Positions 13,907 to 24,635 of a DNA stretch of 64,000 bases are shown piece by piece; position 1 is the stretch's first letter, and each line of letters opens with the position of its first letter. Position numbers and translations under genes: made by a program. The notes beneath the pieces are model-generated. The model had not been told where the DNA came from, made no database searches, and worked only from the letters and a program-made list of their open reading frames with translations. Origin of the DNA: Strigamia acuminata (taxonomy: Eukaryota; Arthropoda; Chilopoda; Geophilomorpha; Linotaeniidae); assembly GCA_949358305.1 (NCBI GenBank), contig OX442315.1, positions 19,494,427 to 19,558,426 on the forward strand. The letters run 5' to 3'.

Positions 13907-14788
13907 ATGACAAGTGTAAATGAACCACCGATATTTAAAGCACCAAAAAAGAGAACTAAAAAAGCTCCAACAGATGCAGTTAACTTCGGAAGTCATTGCC
14001 ACGACGTTATCAAAACTTTTCGTCACGATGAACACAAGCACGGCCAACAAAATACATCAGAAGATCTGCTACTCAAGCATTCGCCAATGCAAAAAATTGT
14101 CCAACTTTCACCAAGGAAGAGAACAGAAAAATTACACGACGTGACAACAGAATTGTTTTCTATTAACGTTGATATCGATTTAGAAGCTACATCTGAAAAA
14201 TCTGCTTTAAACGATACAAAATCACAGGATAGTTTTGTCACAATGACTGGGACGATTAAAAGAGGCAAAAAAGCCGGACAGAATATGGATGTACGTCTTA
14301 ATATGTCTAGAGAAGAACTAGAAAACTTAGAAGCATCGTTTAATAAACCGAAAAACCGAAAAACTCAATGGAGTGTCCAAAGAGGTCTTCATATTATATT
14401 GTTAAGCATATTGAGTTGTCCGCTGGCAGCTATTTTATCGGGCAGTTATTCGTTTTATTTGGGCACGCTCACTTGGTATAATGTTTATCTTCTTTATAAT
14501 GAAGAACGAACCATTTGGCATAAGGTTTTAGTATGTCCTCTTCTTTTGTTTTTATATCCGTTTCTTATTGTATTATCTACTGTGGGTTTAGCGATTTTCG
14601 GTGCCGTTTCTCAAATATCGTGGAATTTTGATCGGTGGTGGGCGGAATTTCAGGATTACGAAAAAGGGTTTTTTGGTTGGTTATGTGGAGTTGTAGGATT
14701 GGATGATTGTGCACCTTACGAAGTGATCGTTTTGAATGAAAGTCCTCAAGAAGGAGTTAAAGTACCTGAAAATGATACAGCACTTTAA
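13907..14788 (+). CDS. Tmem169: Transmembrane protein 169 homolog (single coding exon)
   Basis: This is a 293-residue protein encoded without introns. Residues 1-110 are polar and poorly conserved. The family motif TGTIKRGKKAGQ lies at about 114-125, followed by a charged segment and two hydrophobic helices at about 161-187 and 207-233, separated by GTLTWYNVYLLYNEERT, which closely resembles vertebrate TMEM169. The C-terminal WWAEFQDYEKGFFGWLCG and LDDCAPYEV segments are also family hallmarks. Its molecular function is not established; it is presumably a membrane protein with a hairpin topology. The ATG at 13907 follows a probable 5' UTR acceptor at 13870 and a two-codon upstream ORF (ATG ATG TAA). 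The neighbouring Lunapark gene is divergent. Confidence 0.92.
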   Translation: MTSVNEPPIFKAPKKRTKKAPTDAVNFGSHCHDVIKTFRHDEHKHGQQNTSEDLLLKHSPMQKIVQLSPRKRTEKLHDVTTELFSINVDIDLEATSEKSALNDTKSQDSFVTMTGTIKRGKKAGQNMDVRLNMSREELENLEASFNKPKNRKTQWSVQRGLHIILLSILSCPLAAILSGSYSFYLGTLTWYNVYLLYNEERTIWHKVLVCPLLLFLYPFLIVLSTVGLAIFGAVSQISWNFDRWWAEFQDYEKGFFGWLCGVVGLDDCAPYEVIVLNESPQEGVKVPENDTAL

Positions 14789-16154
14789 GGGTGTGTTTCT
14801 CAAATATATGTGATAACAAAATTGTATACTTAACGTTTAATAATGCAATAAGTCAATTGTGAGTTGGTGGAAATGTATCTAAAATTCGTATTTGTACGAC
14901 TGTCTTTTTATTTTTTTAAATTTTTTTATTGGTTTTTATTATCGTACGATTTTTTTCTCAAATGTAATCAAAGAATGTTTTGATAGAAAAGTGATATAAA
15001 TTTATAAATCAAAACTTTTGAAGTAATCTCGGTGTGTAGACACTTTTTTATGTGATTGTTTTATACGAAAACTAGTTTTTAGCATTTATAAATTTAATTT
15101 TCAAATTTTTTTTGTTAAAAATTAGAAAACGTCTGCTCGTGGAAAAGTGAAACATCAACATTGATTCAGATTTTTTTTGTACCGTTTTTAATGATTGCTT
15201 CTTATTTATAAATGAATGAATTTTTAAAATGTATGCCTGTGTTTTGTCTTTATTTTTTAATGAGATAAAATGCGCCGTGCTTTAGAATTTTTGTTAATTT
15301 CTAATATCAATTTCTAGGCGGTTTTGCTTCTTTTATTTCATACGATATGATAAGCACTGAAATTTCAGTGTATCTCCTAATATAATACGTGTACATTCCA
15401 GATATTGTATCTCATTTTTCAATTTGATTAAATTTAAATTTTCTGAAATTGAGTGGTGTTACTTTTTAAAACTACACACATTGGTCCTTCGGGAGGATAG
15501 TGAAAAGAAATGTTCTAAATTCACTTCCTCTCCTTCCACTATTTAATCACCTGATGAAGTATTGCCAATAAAATAAAATATACCGATATGAAAGTTTGCC
15601 CAATGAGCAATATTTATATTTCAGTCACAATAAACAAGTTTTTTTCGAACCAATGAGAAGAGTCGTCAACCTCGGCGTCAACAACCTCGTCTACAATTTT
15701 TTAAAATATTTAAATAATTATACCCCATTACGCATTTAGAATTATGTTTGTAATTTTAATTGCAAGCATGAGTATTTATACCATTCAAAATTCTACACGA
15801 GGATGCACCAACCACAATTGCAAACCATATGAGTGCGATAACGCTGTAGTGACGTCATCAAAACAAACCGGCAACCATTTTGAAAATGGTAAGTAGGTCC
15901 ATAAGAATCCCTCTCTTCCATCGTCGAGCCAATCCTGTGATCTACTCGCACCCAATGACAATATGTTAACTGTAAAATATGAGCCAATCGGTAATGGCTA
16001 TAAACATTGCAGCCATTGGTTGCAAGGACTAAACTAAAACCCACTAAAACATAAATCCACTCCCCTTTCCCAAATCAACCAGTAGTAAGTACACTCGCGG
16101 AGGAAACATCAATCTAAGCATACCATTAGCTCATTATTTCCGTAGTACATAAAA
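14789..16154. other. TMEM169 3' region and AT-rich spacer
   Basis: No coding signal is seen. The left part is probably TMEM169 3' UTR; the clearest downstream poly(A)-like signal is CCAATAAAATAAAA near 15567. At 15850-15857 there is a perfect CRE palindrome (TGACGTCA), followed about 30 bases later by a strong splice donor (ATG/GTAAGT at 15889), which looks like an unassigned promoter and first exon. Confidence 0.45.
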
Positions 16155-16591
16155 CTACCGTCTTCCCCCGAATAAAACACCATGGTGTTGTATTCGTAAA
16201 AAAACATGTAAGTTTGCAAAAAAAGGAAAATTGTTAATATGTGTTTATGACTATGATTAAAAAAAAAAACAATATCTTGTATGTTTTTATTTTTTGTGTT
16301 TTATTTAAAGTAAAAACAAAAAACAATAAAAATAAACTAAATAAAAAAGTACATGTGCTGTATCGGTTGCGTTTTGGAAGCGTACACTGTACGTATTTCA
16401 TAGTTTTCTAAAAATTCGAATATAACACCATGGTGTTGTATCCGAAAACAATAAAAAATTCGAATATAACACCATGGTGTTATAGCTGAAGTGGTGTTAT
16501 ATTCAAATTTTCGGTCAATGTTTTCAAACTTGCCATTTCGAACAAAACTCGAATACAACACCATGGTGTTATATTCGGGGGAAGACGGTAG
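16155..16591. mobile_element. Inverted-repeat element with internal CACCATGGTG palindromes (MITE-like)
   Basis: Both ends carry the same 42-base sequence in opposite orientation, beginning CTACCGTCTTCCCCCGAATA, with a single mismatch between the copies. Each terminal repeat itself contains a perfect palindrome, CACCATGGTG, flanked by AACA/TGTT; two more full copies of that palindrome (16426-16435 and 16470-16479) and a half copy (near 16491) lie inside. There is no transposase reading frame, so this would be a non-autonomous element of about 437 bp. I could not find a target-site duplication, and the superfamily is unknown. Confidence 0.75.
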
Positions 16592-17604
16592 CAGGTATAT
16601 AGATTGAGTCGCGGTGTATGGATGCGTTATTAAAAATTAAATTTATTCACGGTAGATTGAAGTCGCTGTAGGTTGAGAAGCAGCAGGTATGCGCTCTCGT
16701 ATAATCTACAACATGATTGATCATGCACTCCCAATCTCATTAAACAAATGAAATAAAATTCAATGTTTTTTTTTTTGTTTTCAGTTTAATTTTCAACAAT
16801 TGGGTACAAGTGGACAAAGGCGCCTGATCGGGAGAGCGTCACGCCAAGACAACAGCACACCTCCATGCAACATGGAGGCACCGAAATACAACCCCAAACA
16901 AAGGCGCCTTCCACCCATGGGAACGCTGAAATGCAACCCTGCACAAAGGCGCTTCGCACCCACTGGCTTACGACACCATCGAGTACAATTGCACCGGGCG
17001 CCGAAATTTATGGGGTGCTTAATGCGCCCAAAATTCGCTGACTAGCATTGAAAACAATGAAATGAACGAGGGATGCACAAAAATTATCGCACAGGGCGCT
17101 GATAAACGTGCAAGCAGAGACCAATTCGGACTTCAAACCAAATTAGCTTCTCGGCCATAGGCAGTAACCTTGTATCTGCTGGCAAATAGTGAGTCACGAT
17201 CGTACTCTCAGCAATGAGTTCATTGGTTGTTGCGAAAAGGAACAGCAGACCAGATTGGCGGGATCGATGATTGGTCACGTAATGGTGTTTCAATGAGGCG
17301 AGCCGCTTCATCAGTACCGAAATGTGACACTGGTGGCGCCGGCATTAGTGTAATAGAAGTGGTTGTTACTCCGGTTGTTATTAAAATAGCTAACAACGAA
17401 ACCTTCGTATTGTGTTTTGCAAGAGCTGTTTTACTTTGCCATTTGTTGAATTTAAACTAAAATCAATGTATCATTTAATATATTTAATTTAATTTAATAT
17501 TTTGATTCCAGATGTCGCTTTTCTCGTTGCTTACGCCGAACGTACGCGCATGCGTCTAGGCATGCGCGATCCATTTTGGATCTTACTTCCTCTTAAGACA
17601 CGAA
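16592..17604. other. GC-richer patch with degenerate repeats, then CCDC12 promoter
   Basis: From about 16800 to 17040 the DNA is markedly richer in GC than its surroundings and holds three copies of ACAAAGGCGC (16814, 16898, 16943) plus a perfect 8-bp-stem hairpin (16860-16878). Open frames through it are probably accidental. It may be a decayed mobile element. The right end is the CCDC12 promoter. Confidence 0.5.
17546..17568 (+). promoter_or_regulatory. Paired NRF-1/Ewg-type sites upstream of CCDC12
   Basis: GCGCATGCG (17546-17554) and GGCATGCGCG (17560-17568) match the NRF-1 palindrome (TGCGCATGCGCA; Ewg in flies) and sit 37-59 bases before the CCDC12 start codon. That fits a TATA-less housekeeping promoter. 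The match is by motif only. Confidence 0.45.
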
Positions 17605-18342
17605 ATGGCGGACGTCGATCCTGTGCAGGAAGAAGCGCGCCGCAGACGTGAACGGTTACTGGCTATTAAAAAACAACGTGGATCGAAGAAAGACAGCGAA
17701 GAAAATGATAAAATAAAAACATTACCGAAGTATATATATATTTTTAAAATTTGCTTGACTTATATGAATACTCAAAAAATTAATTTATTAAAAATAAATT
17801 AAATTTTAGACCAATTTTTCGAAGTTACACTCCTCAAAGCGAGTCTTTGAAAGAAAACAAATTACCCAGAGCAAATCCTGGAAATGGTAAATACATAATT
17901 AAATAATGTGAAATAATGACATGTGAAAGGAAATTTCTGTTGTAGTTGAAGAAAAAATTCAGGAACAATTAGAAGCTGGCAAACCCACCGAAGTTATTGA
18001 AGAAGTTGTAAGAAAAAATATTTTATGGATAATTCGAATTATTTTTTATAGCAGTTTGATTTTGTTTGAATAGGATTTGATCAAATTAGCTCCCCGGAAA
18101 CTTGATTGGGACTTAAAGCGTGAAGTCGCAAAAAAATTACAGAAATTGGACAAACGGACACACAAAGCGATTGCAGAATTAATACGTGAGATTACAAACG
18201 TTAATTTTATCATTTAATAGTTATACCATACATAACATTTTCAAATACAGGGGACCGTTTAAAACAAGGACAAGAGAATCTTGTTGAAGCAGTGAATGCA
18301 GCTGCAAAAGCTGAAGAAGACGCAGTTGACTCTGATGATTAG
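17605..18342 (+). CDS. Ccdc12: Coiled-coil domain-containing protein 12 (cwf18 family, 5 exons)
   Basis: The family is known as a spliceosome component (fission yeast Cwf18) that acts in the nucleus. Exons 17605-17729, 17810-17886, 17946-18007, 18074-18185 and 18251-18342 give 155 residues (human about 166). The start MADVDPVQEEARRRRERL, a central RSYTP motif and the signature DLIKLAPRKLDWDLKREVAK followed by KLDKRTHKAIAELIRDRL are the family features. The protein is highly charged and largely helical, and ends in an acidic EDAVDSDD tail. The ATG sits 37 bases downstream of paired NRF-1-like sites. The stop codon is only 220 bases before the CRPPA start, in the same orientation. Confidence 0.95.
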
Positions 18343-18381
18343 TTTAAAATATAATTTTCGTGTATAAATTTTTGTGTTTAA

Positions 18382-18387
18382 ATTAAA
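18382..18387 (+). terminator. Probable CCDC12 poly(A) signal (ATTAAA)
   Basis: No AATAAA is seen between CCDC12 and CRPPA. The common variant ATTAAA lies 40 bases past the CCDC12 stop, followed by T-rich DNA. The assignment rests on position only. Confidence 0.35.
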
Positions 18388-18562
18388 ATAGAATCTTTTT
18401 TTATCTTAATAATATTGACTTGTTTTTTTTTTCAATTTTACTTTGTGCAAACTGGAAAGTACTGTGTGTAATCACTCGAGGGCGCCACTTTATTGATGTT
18501 TTTATTCTCTAGTTAACCCAACCAGTGACAGAAGCTTTAGTAAAAAAAAACTAATTTATATA

Positions 18563-20311
18563 ATGGACTTATCTGAAGCATTTAAGAATTTAAAGATAAG
18601 TGTTGTGCTTCCTGCCGGCGGAACTGGTGAGCGTATTGGGATTAAACCGTCTAAACAATTTTACAAGATTGAAGGAAAACCATTGCTGTGTTACAGCTTT
18701 GAAGCATTTGAAAGGTCCAAAGATCGAGCATATTTATCTCTATACAACCCATTTTTGCATGCTGGGTGAATGACACTTGCATTATAAATATTCAAGACAA
18801 TCTATATATCTACATATAATAAATAAATAAATAAATAAATAAAATAAGGTATTTTTTTTTTAAAAAAGGTACCTGAAACCTATTTCCAAATTAAATTCGA
18901 ATTTTAAAAGAAGTTGTCAAAACTTATAAGCTTAAAAAGATTTTTTATTTTTTTATTTCAGCATACCGTGGATCAACCATATTGTAGTTGCTGTTGCCTC
19001 CGACCTGTACAGTATTACCAAAGAGATCTGTAAACATTACAGAAAAGTGAGAGTCGTTGTTGGTGGTAACTCAAGACATCGATCAATTGCTGCTGGAATA
19101 ATCAATCTTAAAGAGAATCGTAAGTCTTATGGGGTTGAATAATTAATAATGTAACTGGTTTCATTGTGCTTTTAGATCCAGATGTCGTAATTATTCACGA
19201 TGCCGTCAGGCCTTTGGTTCCGTTGGACGTTTTAAGACGAGTTGTTCTAGCAGCTCGTGATTATAAAGTAAAAAAGGGTGCTGTGGTATTATTTCTTAAA
19301 TTTGCTAATAAAACATAACTGATGTTTTTAGGCGGCTGGACCGATATGTCCACTTACTTCTACCGTCATATCGAAGAATGAAAATGGATTTTTAGATACG
19401 AGTTTAGATCGAAATAAATATTTTGCTAGTGAAATGCCTCAAGCTTTTAATTACGATGTAATTTTCGAAGCTTACGATAAGGTTTGCATTCCGATGTCAT
19501 CGGTCATACTAATATTAATTTCTGATATTCTTTGATTAGTGTTCAAAGTACGATTATGACTTCGGAACCGAATGTTTACACCTTGTAGATAAATACTGCG
19601 ATGTTAAAGCAAAATTGGTAGACGGCTCGCCCGAGTTGTGGAAGGTATAATTGTATAAATATCAAAATGAAAAAAATTATAAAAATGAATGAATTGATAT
19701 AATTAATAGATAACGTATAAAAGAGATTTGTACGCCGCAGAAACAATACTAAAAATGGAGCCAAGTTGCTATTTATATTTGGGGGCTTTATGCAAGAATA
19801 TAACGGACAAAATCACATCAAAATTGAAATCTCAGGTCTCTCCAATTGATTACTTCATAAACTATTCTGTTTTTATTAAATTCATTTTTTTCCTGGCAGA
19901 TTTTATTTTGCAATGAAGTGTTCGAGGCATCCAATTGTATTATCTTCCATTTAAATTGTTTTTTGTCTGAAAATTTAAGTTGTTGCATTCCTGAAATTTA
20001 CACATCACATAAGCCTAAAAGAATTGTAAATGTCTTGTGTGGTGAGAAATTGGGTGTTGAATCTCTTACGTTCGAATGTATTGAAAAATTTGCGAAAAAA
20101 TTCGAATCAACTAATAAGATCTGCTTTACAGTTTGGAAACGATCAAAGGTGGGCAATTCGCGAGCGCATTTTAACAGTGTTGGCTTTATTGTTATTATTA
20201 TTATTGTTACAGGATTGGTCCGAAGAAATCATCACACACATGACAGATTTACTCACAGATTTGCTGCAGTCACCGTGCCAGAATTTATGTAAACAGTTGT
20301 TTGTAATTTAA
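18563..20311 (+). CDS. CRPPA: D-ribitol-5-phosphate cytidylyltransferase (CRPPA/ISPD, 8 exons)
   Basis: The cytosolic enzyme makes CDP-ribitol, the donor used by FKTN/FKRP to build the ribitol-phosphate linker on alpha-dystroglycan. Exons: 18563-18714, 18962-19119, 19176-19267, 19332-19481, 19540-19644, 19710-19835, 19900-20148 and 20213-20311, giving 376 residues (human 451; the C-terminal domain is shorter). The IspD-like nucleotide-binding signature [20 protein letters not shown] covers 14-33. HDAVRPLVP (about 110-118), [16 protein letters not shown] and [14 protein letters not shown] are strongly conserved. The exon 1 donor (GTCCAA) is unusual; a better donor 51 bases on (GTGAAT at 18766) keeps the same phase and would add 17 residues. 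An ATTAAA signal at 20315-20320 almost touches the stop codon. Confidence 0.93.
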
Positions 20312-22548
20312 TCTATTAAAGTTTTACGCAAACAAACAGTCATTTATTAAACAGTTTCTTTACATATTTTTAGAAAGATATAGCATATGTATCTCAAGTA
20401 CAGCTGACAAAAAATAGCAAACAACTAATACGATTTTTATTGCCATATTTGGCAGTTTTTATTTTTATTCATAAAATAATAAAATAAAATAAAAATTATT
20501 TCGTTAAACAAAAAAATTAACGAATTGTTTTCTTAAAATCTTACAAGTTTAGGTATAAAGTAACAATGAAAAATTAGAAATAATTTAAAATTTGTGTAAA
20601 TTAAAACAAAGAAATAACGATCATTGTAAAAATTAAAAAAAAAGAATTACAAATAAACAAAAAAAATGAAGTTCTCTGCTTTTTTTCAGTTTCATAATGC
20701 TGTTGCTTCGTACTAACGAACTATTTTCAACATTCAACCGTTAAATTTAGCAAATTGGTTTATAATTTCCTCTTAAAATTTGATTACAAAACGAAATAGA
20801 ATTGAAATAATTTGCACTGAACCAAATATCCAATTCAAAAAATTTTTTACCGAACAACTGCATATTATTTTTTTTTACTGCAAATTTAAAATACAGTTTC
20901 AAAATTACAGAACAGCTTATATTATATGGCTAGAAAATTTCAAAGCTCAAAACATTAAATTAAAGCTTTCTAAAATTATCGCCCAACTTTTGTATTGGTT
21001 ATTTTTTTGTTGTTTTTTTTCATGTGAAGAGTAATACAGTCTAAGTACAGCTTTATTCATTCATTTTTGGTAAAAATTTCTCAATTTCATCAAAAAAATG
21101 GTCATGCGTAAGCCATAGATGAGCTTAACATTCTTTTTCTTTAAAAAAAAAAATCTCAGCTGATGTACAATTACTAACATGCACTCGACTGTTGGTATAT
21201 GAAATTCCTTATACATGTGATAATCACACCATGAAGTACAGTAATCAAAAACAGTTAAATTACATCGAAGCTGGTATAATGCAACAACAAAATTCTCTAA
21301 ATTAAAAAAACAGTTGAAAAACTATTTCCAAATAAATTGAGTACAACAAGCAACAACTGGTATACTGATAATTTCTTAGAAAGAAGATTTATGATTTCAT
21401 CTGATGCAGATATTATATGATTTATTTCAAATTTAAATTTTTTTTTTCATTTTATTTTTTTTTAAATTTTAAATTTTTCAGTTAATGTTACAAAACCATT
21501 CCCTGAGCTTAAGGAATATTCTGCGTATATACATCCTAAGCTAAGTATTAAATGTCTTTTCAAAAATTTAATTGTTTCTAGTTCATAATCAATAAATATA
21601 GATCAAAATTTTCTAAACAGTATATTTTTTGAGCATTAAATTAAAATGTAGGTGCTAATTTACAAATATAATCGAACATTATCCCCAAATAATTTTACTA
21701 TCTAAAATATTCTACCACAAATAGCGATTAGTACTATAAAAGCTAGTTTAAATAAATAAATAAATACATTTAAATTTTAAAAAAAAATTATTAGATGTCT
21801 GTCTTTCATAGATAAATTACACAATCATACCGGAGTTGCTACTGGTCAAGCGTTACCCTAATCAAACTTAAATTCCAACAAAGCAAATAAGGAAAAAATA
21901 AAATTCACAACAAATCAATTTGCACTGTCTGTCTGACACAATGCAAAAAGGACACAGTAAAGCAATGTACTTTATTGTTATTGAATATATTGATGTAAAC
22001 TTACGAGCTGCGAATCAACTATTGTTTATCATTAAAACTCTCGAGTTAATCATGAAGAAAAATGTTAAAAATCAAAGATTATTTAATTCCTCTGATGAAA
22101 ATTAACATAAATACTAACATAATTAAGGTTAGAGTTGCGGCGAACCACGATTTTTCATCGCTTTACTGTTCCTTTAATGCGACTGCGCGATAAGTTAGTA
22201 AATAGAACAACAAATCAGCACTAGACCGGCTATTGCTCAATCTTTTAACTTATTATGGACAGCCAGCTCAATATTTGTGACTTATAGCGTAAAGATTTCA
22301 ATTATTTTTTTAATGTAATCGTCCTAACGTAACTTAAATTTGTCCCGTTATTAATCGAAGGTATATTCACACGTATAAGTTTATTTACAAAGGTGAAAGA
22401 AGATCTTGATCACCTTAAACTTATGCATGTAATATAGCTTACGGTACTCAAATTTCATTGCAACATTTGTACATCACAGTAATTTTCAAACCAGTGATTG
22501 ATTACTGAATTTCATGATGTGCTGCCGATTCTTCTTTATAATATACGT
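20312..22548. other. Convergent 3' region CRPPA / DAZAP2
   Basis: This is 2.2 kb of very AT-rich DNA with no coding signal. It probably contains the DAZAP2 3' UTR read leftward from 22548; several TTTATT stretches (for example near 21050) could be its poly(A) signals. Homopolymer runs are common. Confidence 0.5.
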
Positions 22549-23494
22549 CTACCAAAATGTAAATCCGCCAGCATCGGAATAAAAAGCATTGGCTTGTCGT
22601 TGACTCATTGCAATATTGCTAGTTCCTTGCATCATTGCCAGTTGAGCTGCAGTCGGTTGCACTCCGGGAGGAACCGGCTAAACATAAAGCGACAAAAATA
22701 TTCACACAACCTTCGAAAACCAAACAATTTGATCAAATATTACTGGGATTGTTGGTCTTCCTAACCCATCAAATCGAGCGCCAGCATCGTAGCTTCCTTG
22801 GGGCACTATATATTGCGTAGGTGGATACATTATCCCAGAAGGCAACGCCTGAGTGCTGTACGGGTATGCGTATCCCATCTGTGGATAGCTATAATATCCA
22901 GGCATGGTTCCAGCAGAGGTGGGCTGACTCAACTAAAATTAAATACAATTTTACATGTTAGAAATCGAACACAAAATCCATTACAAATTTGTGATAATTT
23001 CAATCCAACTTACAGCAACGGTGTAAGGAGGCGGTGGCTCCTGTGGGTACACATATCCAGCATTCGAATAATGAGATGCTAGATTGATTTAGAAAGATTA
23101 AAAAAAAAAAAAAATTAGAAAAAAAAAAAGTCAATATAATAATTTATGTGGTAATGCAATTAGAGTTTTCTTACCAGAATTTTTCTGTAAACCTGCGTAT
23201 TGGCCATGAGCTGTTATAGCTGGATTAGTAACGTAGGGACTCGCTGCATATGCATAAGTTGGTAATGCTTGCGATACGGATGGTGCCGATGGCGCTGAAG
23301 GTTGTGCAGAAACAACTGTAAATATCATCACACAAACATGAACATCGCTCGAAAATTATTCATGACTTCCGAGTTTTTTTGATAAATAATTTACATCGGC
23401 CTCTTAGTGACCAGTAGAGGGTTAAGAAGCTGTATAGATAACTCTTACCTTTCTTTTCATTAGATTTTTCAGGATAATAACCAGATGATGCCAT
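22549..23494 (-). CDS. DAZAP2: DAZ-associated protein 2 homolog (5 exons)
   Basis: DAZAP2 (PRTB) is a small proline-rich adaptor that binds WW-domain and RNA-binding proteins and affects signalling, stress granules and ubiquitination in vertebrates. Exons in transcript order: 23449-23494, 23175-23315, 23014-23078, 22744-22932 and 22549-22677; phases close to 189 residues (human 168). The start is MASSGYYPEKSNEKK. A PPPPYTV motif supplies a PPxY-type WW ligand. The diagnostic GSYDAGARF segment, then VPPGVQPTAAQLAMMQG and a C-terminal GGFTFW, match the family closely. The middle is low-complexity, rich in Tyr, Pro, Ala and Ser. The gene is divergent from Cullin-1. Confidence 0.93.
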
Positions 23495-24635
23495 GATAAC
23501 ACAAGAACAAGATGACTGAAGCAAATCTAATCTGCGTGTGTTTGCTCCGGACCGAACGCTCCTTCTTCTCGTTTTGCAAGCGTAGATCCGTTCGGGTTTA
23601 GGAAATGACGAATTTCCCGTTGCTTTTAAAATGGCATCTGGGTTAATTTGTGACGACGTTCAACCGGAACCTTCTCCCTGCCTTTTCCCTCGTTCCTTGC
23701 GAGATCTTTTTTTTGTGAGCGTTCGTTGTTTCGCAGTAGCAAAATAAGGATAAAAATTGATCGTAATAATAATTTTAATGCGTGATTCTAATTATTTAAA
23801 AACAATTATTAGTTATATTTGGTTTTAAACATTTTAAAATATTTAATTGTTCGGTTTGCACTCTCGTCAATGCTGCGAGATTGCGTTTCTCATGAATGCT
23901 TTAGAGGATTGAGGATATGACATGTGGATATTATCATTACGATACGTTTAAGTTTCTTACTGTATTAATATTTGTATATAATATGATTTCAAGGATAATT
24001 TTGGAATTCTAAGGTAAGTTTTAATATGTATATACGCTCCGGTAGACCGCAGTTAATGCTTTAAAACTTGACATCTATTGAAAATTGAAGAAACAAAATG
24101 TCGCCCGCCATTTTATTTACTGTAGATGTGTAGACCGGTCTAAAAAAATGTGTCATCCTCGACAGATCTTATTTTATTTGCTTCAAATTTGCGAGATCGT
24201 AGATTCGCGATCGGTCAATTACTGAATCTGTTGAAACTGATTACGTCGCGGAATTTCGGAGTGATTCACGCTAAGAACAGTTTTTGTATTGAAATCTGTT
24301 AAAAAGTTCTTCGGAGAACTGTTTTAAAATCCAGTTTACAACCCTTTACACACTTGTACAGCAAGTAAAAGAAATTGTCTTTGTGTAACTTTGTACAAAT
24401 ATTCCAGTCGGAAATATCTGCTAACGAAAACGACGGTAATTAACGAATATTTTTCTCTTGTGTCAATAGATGAATCCGAGTTAGTTTTGTTTTTTAAACC
24501 TTTGCTCTGGGATTAAACACACGTGAGGACAGTTAACACTTATTAAAAGCAAGTACCGTAGCGTTTATTTCAAAAATTTGTATTTTTAACTTTAATTTTT
24601 TTTTTATAGTATAAATACATATAAAACAATTGGTT
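23495..24635. promoter_or_regulatory. Divergent promoter region DAZAP2 / Cullin-1
   Basis: The start codons are 1.1 kb apart on opposite strands. The part near DAZAP2 (about 23520-23720) is relatively GC-rich and CpG-bearing, as expected of a core promoter. The T-rich TTTTTATAG ending at 24609, about 27 bases before the Cullin-1 ATG, could be an acceptor of a 5' UTR intron. No specific binding sites are called. Confidence 0.4.

Noticed and set aside
20149-20212. Continuation of CRPPA exon 7 without splicing
   Set aside because: Read-through gives a Leu/Ile-rich run from a TTA repeat; removing the 64-base GT..AG intron restores a sensible C-terminus in phase.
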